From positions 1-7,693 of the forward strand of contig VGTX01000045.1 of NCBI GenBank assembly GCA_016874315.1: a stretch of DNA of 7,693 bases, given 5' to 3'. Source of the stretch: Gammaproteobacteria bacterium. Lineage in GTDB: Bacteria > Pseudomonadota > Gammaproteobacteria > Berkiellales > Berkiellaceae. This document shows, piece after piece, positions 5,133 through 7,693 of this stretch; position 1 is the first letter of the stretch, and each line of letters opens with the position of its first letter. Made by a program: the position numbers and the translations under genes. The notes beneath the pieces are model-generated. The model worked only from the letters and a program-made list of their open reading frames with translations. It searched no databases and had not been told where the DNA came from.

Positions 5133-6731
5133 ATGAACATCGATAATTACAATCCGTTTGATGAATCAGTTGCGATGTTGCATTACTTTCTTGATGTAAT
5201 CAATATGATTCAGCCTCAAGATCTTAATAATCATGAGCTAAAAAAGACTGTTTGGTATGTGCCTGAAAATGAACTCATACAGCATCAGCAAAAACTTCTT
5301 GAAGCCACGGCATCAGTATGGTTTACGCTTATTCAATATAATGTTTATTATTTCAGTCAAGTATCCAATAGCATTACAGAGCATTTAAGAAAAAATAAAT
5401 ACTCTAATAATCAGCAGATTAGAACATTAATACATCTGGACATGATTGAGCTGTTCAAAAAAAACCATAGCCCATTAGTTGAGAAAACATTTCAAACCTA
5501 TCCCATTCTAAAAGATGCTTATAGCTATATTCTCGATGTATTAATATCAGATTGGCTTGAAGTTGCATTTAATCCCAAGGCTCAAGTCTATTCACCTCAT
5601 ATTAATTTTCTAAAAAAACTTATTGTAGATGTTTCATTACATCGCTATAAAAATGGGTTTGGTGATAGTGATTATCAGATCGATTCAAATGATTTAATAT
5701 ATTGTCATATTGTTAATATGCGTAGTGTCTATCGTAGCTTGAAGATAGCTATAGAATCGTTGCACCCTCAGACTAAAAAAATGGATTGTTCTTTAGAAGA
5801 TTTCTTTCGAGAGGAGCCGTCATTTTCCTCTATCATTCAATCACTTCGCATTGTTGAGAAAGAATTTCAGTCCAGTTTGACGACAATCCTTGGGTATATT
5901 CTGAGCAATCGAAATGATAGTTATGGAGATTGCTCATTAACAACCTTTATTATCTTTTTAGAGAAAATAAGAGCCATTGTTGATGAATGTAATTTGATAG
6001 AAAGTGAGCGAACATTTATCTATGAAATTATTCAAAAACATATTTATCAATATTGTATTGAATGCTCAAATCAATATAGAAGTGATTTGAATAGTATTTT
6101 GATATATGTGTTAGCTGCTCATGAATATGTTTTTCGCATAATGTCGTCTAATCAATTCCAATCACAATATTCACAAGAGCACGGTATTAGCCCTGAAAGG
6201 TACTGCATCTCATTTTTGAAAATTATCAAACATTACCATCATCGACAGTTCGATAAGATGCAATCAATCCCTCTACTTTCTCTCGAGCAGCTTGAGATGT
6301 ATATCATAACCGATCGCACTATTCTCGAAACAATGCAATCGTTGCGGTCATATCCTCTCTTATATATTACATCAGTTGCATCTGTGGATGAGTATAGTGG
6401 ATTGAATGCACGTGTTCCTAAAGTAACGTTTGCACAACTTGCTGAAGACATTTTGAGCTTATGTAACAATCAGCATTTGGACTCAACTGATGAAGCATGT
6501 GATTCGTCCTTTTCTTTTACTCAAGAGTTACATATTGATCGATTAAGACAATATAAAAATTACAAAACTGAACAAATAGAGCACATAAAAGAGCTCGAGA
6601 ACAAATTAGATCATCTTAACGATCAAAGAGAATATGCTTTTATTTCTAAACCACCGGCAACATTAAAATTTACAAATTATCCCCTTACAGGGGGGGGGAG
6701 GTCTGCTTTTAAAAAAATCAGTAAATTCTAA
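5133..6731 (+). CDS. Large alpha-helical protein of unknown function with C-terminal coiled coil (532 aa)
   Basis: I do not recognise this protein. It is predominantly helical and low in glycine outside a Gly-Gly-Gly at 520-522, with no signal peptide and no enzymatic motif seen. Residues 154-168 (S.HINFLKKLIVDVS) resemble a block in the 464-aa protein, hinting at remote paralogy. Residues about 465-500 form a charged segment with hydrophobic residues at heptad-like spacing (I482, I485, L488, L492, L495), a likely coiled coil for partner binding. The last 30 residues look disordered and basic, ending KKISKF. The start at 5133 has no clear Shine-Dalgarno site; the next in-frame Met (residue 15, base 5175) is no better supported, so I keep the first. 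The 3' end carries a nine-G tract that fixes the reading frame of the tail. lpxH begins 18 bp after the stop, so the two may share a transcript. It could be a third effector-like protein of the cluster, but no function can be assigned. Confidence 0.83.
   Translation: MNIDNYNPFDESVAMLHYFLDVINMIQPQDLNNHELKKTVWYVPENELIQHQQKLLEATASVWFTLIQYNVYYFSQVSNSITEHLRKNKYSNNQQIRTLIHLDMIELFKKNHSPLVEKTFQTYPILKDAYSYILDVLISDWLEVAFNPKAQVYSPHINFLKKLIVDVSLHRYKNGFGDSDYQIDSNDLIYCHIVNMRSVYRSLKIAIESLHPQTKKMDCSLEDFFREEPSFSSIIQSLRIVEKEFQSSLTTILGYILSNRNDSYGDCSLTTFIIFLEKIRAIVDECNLIESERTFIYEIIQKHIYQYCIECSNQYRSDLNSILIYVLAAHEYVFRIMSSNQFQSQYSQEHGISPERYCISFLKIIKHYHHRQFDKMQSIPLLSLEQLEMYIITDRTILETMQSLRSYPLLYITSVASVDEYSGLNARVPKVTFAQLAEDILSLCNNQHLDSTDEACDSSFSFTQELHIDRLRQYKNYKTEQIEHIKELENKLDHLNDQREYAFISKPPATLKFTNYPLTGGGRSAFKKISKF
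6681..6698 (+). repeat. Nine-G homopolymer with adjoining hairpin near the 3' end of the 532-aa gene
   Basis: Nine consecutive G (6690-6698) encode Gly520-522. The upstream CCCCT (6681-6685) pairs with AGGGG (6689-6693) across a 3-nt loop. In AT-rich DNA such a G run stands out and is the classic substrate of slipped-strand mispairing. Losing one G would replace the last residues and run to a TAG at 6802-6804, inside lpxH. Gaining one G would stop after Gly-Gly-Gly-Glu-Val-Cys-Phe. The tract is seen; phase variation is inferred. Confidence 0.6.
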
Positions 6732-6749
6732 CTCAGGAGTATATGTTGA

Positions 6750-7481
6750 ATGGATTTTGTTAAAAAAGAGAGTATTTATTTCATCTCCGATATCCATCTC
6801 TTAGCATTTCCAAATCAGTACCCTCAATTACTGCAAGCTTTGAGCTTTATCGAAAAAAAAGCAGACCACCTCTACATCCTTGGAGACCTGTTTGGTGTAT
6901 GGTGGGGCCCAGACTATCAATATCCACCATTCGATCGATGGTACGATGTTTTTACAACATTATCCTGCCCCATAAGTTTTTTACCAGGGAATCGTGATTT
7001 TCTTTTCGATAAAAAAATGACACAACGCTGGGGATGGAATTGTCTTACACCTGGTCATGTTATCGATTATGCAGGTAAGAAGATTGCTCTATTTCATGGG
7101 GATGAGCCCGGATTACTCGATCGTTCTTATCAAAGAATTCGCCCGATATTACGCTCCTCTTTCTTAAAAAATCTTTTTCTCACACTCCCTGAACCACTTC
7201 GGCAAAAAATGTGCCTTAAAGCTAGAATTTCTCGAGAAGATCATCAGCAATGGACCCCTCTTGAAATCGATTATCAAAAATGGATCATGCAATCTCGGCA
7301 GATTCCTGAGATTATTATCCATGGTCATTTGCACTATGAAAAAATTACATACTATGATGAAATTACTATTTATCAGCTTGGGTCGTGGGATGGGGGTGCT
7401 GCTTCTATGCTAGAGATTAAAAAAACAGGTGAAATCAATTTTCTAGATAGCACTCTCTTTACAAAAGATTTCTTTTTATAA
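6750..7481 (+). CDS. lpxH: UDP-2,3-diacylglucosamine diphosphatase (LpxH-type metallophosphoesterase)
   Basis: LpxH is a peripheral inner-membrane, Mn-dependent calcineurin-like phosphoesterase that hydrolyses UDP-2,3-diacylglucosamine to lipid X and UMP, the fourth step of lipid A synthesis. At 243 aa it matches the E. coli enzyme in length. All seven expected metal ligands are visible: D14 and H16 (SDIHL), D46 (LGDLF), N81 (GNRDF, with Arg82), H116 (HGDE), and H191 and H193 (HGHLH). The helical lid region around 125-165 includes LFLTLPEPLRQKM, like the LFLALP segment of LpxH. Differences from the E. coli consensus are Gly49 where GDLFE has Glu, WWGPD for W.GDD, HGHLHYE for HGHTHRP, and LGSWDGG near the end. 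AGGAG (6735-6739) lies 10 nt before the ATG; the earlier ATG at 6743 gives only a six-residue peptide. A divergent LpxH is likeliest; another substrate in the same superfamily is possible. Confidence 0.88.
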   Translation: MDFVKKESIYFISDIHLLAFPNQYPQLLQALSFIEKKADHLYILGDLFGVWWGPDYQYPPFDRWYDVFTTLSCPISFLPGNRDFLFDKKMTQRWGWNCLTPGHVIDYAGKKIALFHGDEPGLLDRSYQRIRPILRSSFLKNLFLTLPEPLRQKMCLKARISREDHQQWTPLEIDYQKWIMQSRQIPEIIIHGHLHYEKITYYDEITIYQLGSWDGGAASMLEIKKTGEINFLDSTLFTKDFFL

Positions 7482-7505
7482 AACCATACCAGAAAGGGGT
7501 GCATG

Positions 7506-7693
7506 ATGAGTTTATCAGATAATATCGAGGCTATTCATGGCAAGCAAGGTAAAATTTGGATGGAAAATCTTTCCAGTACGGTTGCAACCCTTAACATTCA
7601 ATTAGGATTGAGTCAATTAGAAGAGTGTACCAATCTGAGTTATAACTACGTCTTATCAGGTTGGCAAAATTCCGCCCCTGTTGTACTGAAATT
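7506..7693 (+). CDS. Aminoglycoside/hydroxyurea kinase-like phosphotransferase, N-terminal fragment
   Basis: An open frame starts 24 bp after the lpxH stop and runs off the window after 62 codons. AAGGGG (7494-7499) lies 6 nt before the ATG at 7506; the in-frame ATG at 7503 is only 3 nt away and less likely. The visible protein has a spaced W (W18), then NLSYNYVLSGWQ and PVVLK at its visible end. From memory this matches the N-terminal lobe of the APH(6)/hydroxyurea kinase family (streptomycin 6-kinase-like), where SYN.V and VVLK form the start of the nucleotide-binding lobe. Such proteins occur widely without being proven resistance enzymes, so no resistance should be read from it. The catalytic HxDxxxxN region lies beyond the window. 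The tight spacing suggests co-transcription with lpxH. Confidence 0.68.
   Translation, partial: MSLSDNIEAIHGKQGKIWMENLSSTVATLNIQLGLSQLEECTNLSYNYVLSGWQNSAPVVLK

Noticed and set aside
1850..6731. Anti-phage defence or toxin-antitoxin system
   Set aside because: No nuclease, ATPase, TIR, kinase or small antitoxin-like partner is visible in the three unknown proteins.

Overview
The window looks like a chromosomal segment of an AT-rich Gram-negative bacterium. It carries an LpxH-type lipid A enzyme, Shine-Dalgarno sites of the GGAG type, and closely packed genes all on the + strand. A host-associated gammaproteobacterium of the Legionellales/Coxiellaceae kind (amoeba- or cell-dwelling) fits best. 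That placement is inferred from base composition, gene style and a eukaryote-type lipidation motif at one C-terminus; no marker gene here proves it.

Layout: (1) 1-690, a TetR/AcrR-family regulator. (2) 763-1761, tryptophanyl-tRNA synthetase (trpS), preceded by a perfect 15-bp inverted repeat (702-716/732-746). (3) 1850-6731, a block of three large genes of unknown function (591, 464 and 532 aa). The first two overlap by 4 bp (ATGA) and are surely co-translated; the third follows after an AT-rich 116-bp gap. (4) 6750-7481, lpxH, starting 18 bp after the third unknown gene. (5) 7506 to the window end, the N-terminus of an aminoglycoside/hydroxyurea-kinase-like protein.

The flanking genes are ordinary housekeeping or accessory genes. 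The three unknown proteins are the interesting part. They are glycine-poor, look almost entirely alpha-helical, show no enzymatic signature or signal peptide that I can see, and are visibly more AT-rich than tetR/trpS. The 464-aa protein ends in Lys-Lys-Cys-Ile-Leu-Leu after a flexible-looking tail. This is a textbook CaaX box of the geranylgeranylation type (last residue Leu), which bacteria do not use themselves but which intracellular pathogens use to anchor injected effectors in host membranes. The working hypothesis is a cluster of secreted effector-like proteins inserted between trpS and lpxH. The second and third unknown proteins also share a short motif suggesting remote paralogy. The third has a nine-G tract near its 3' end that could be a slippage site.

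I see no tRNA, rRNA, CRISPR array, transposase or convincing intrinsic terminator. All intergenic gaps are under 120 bp.
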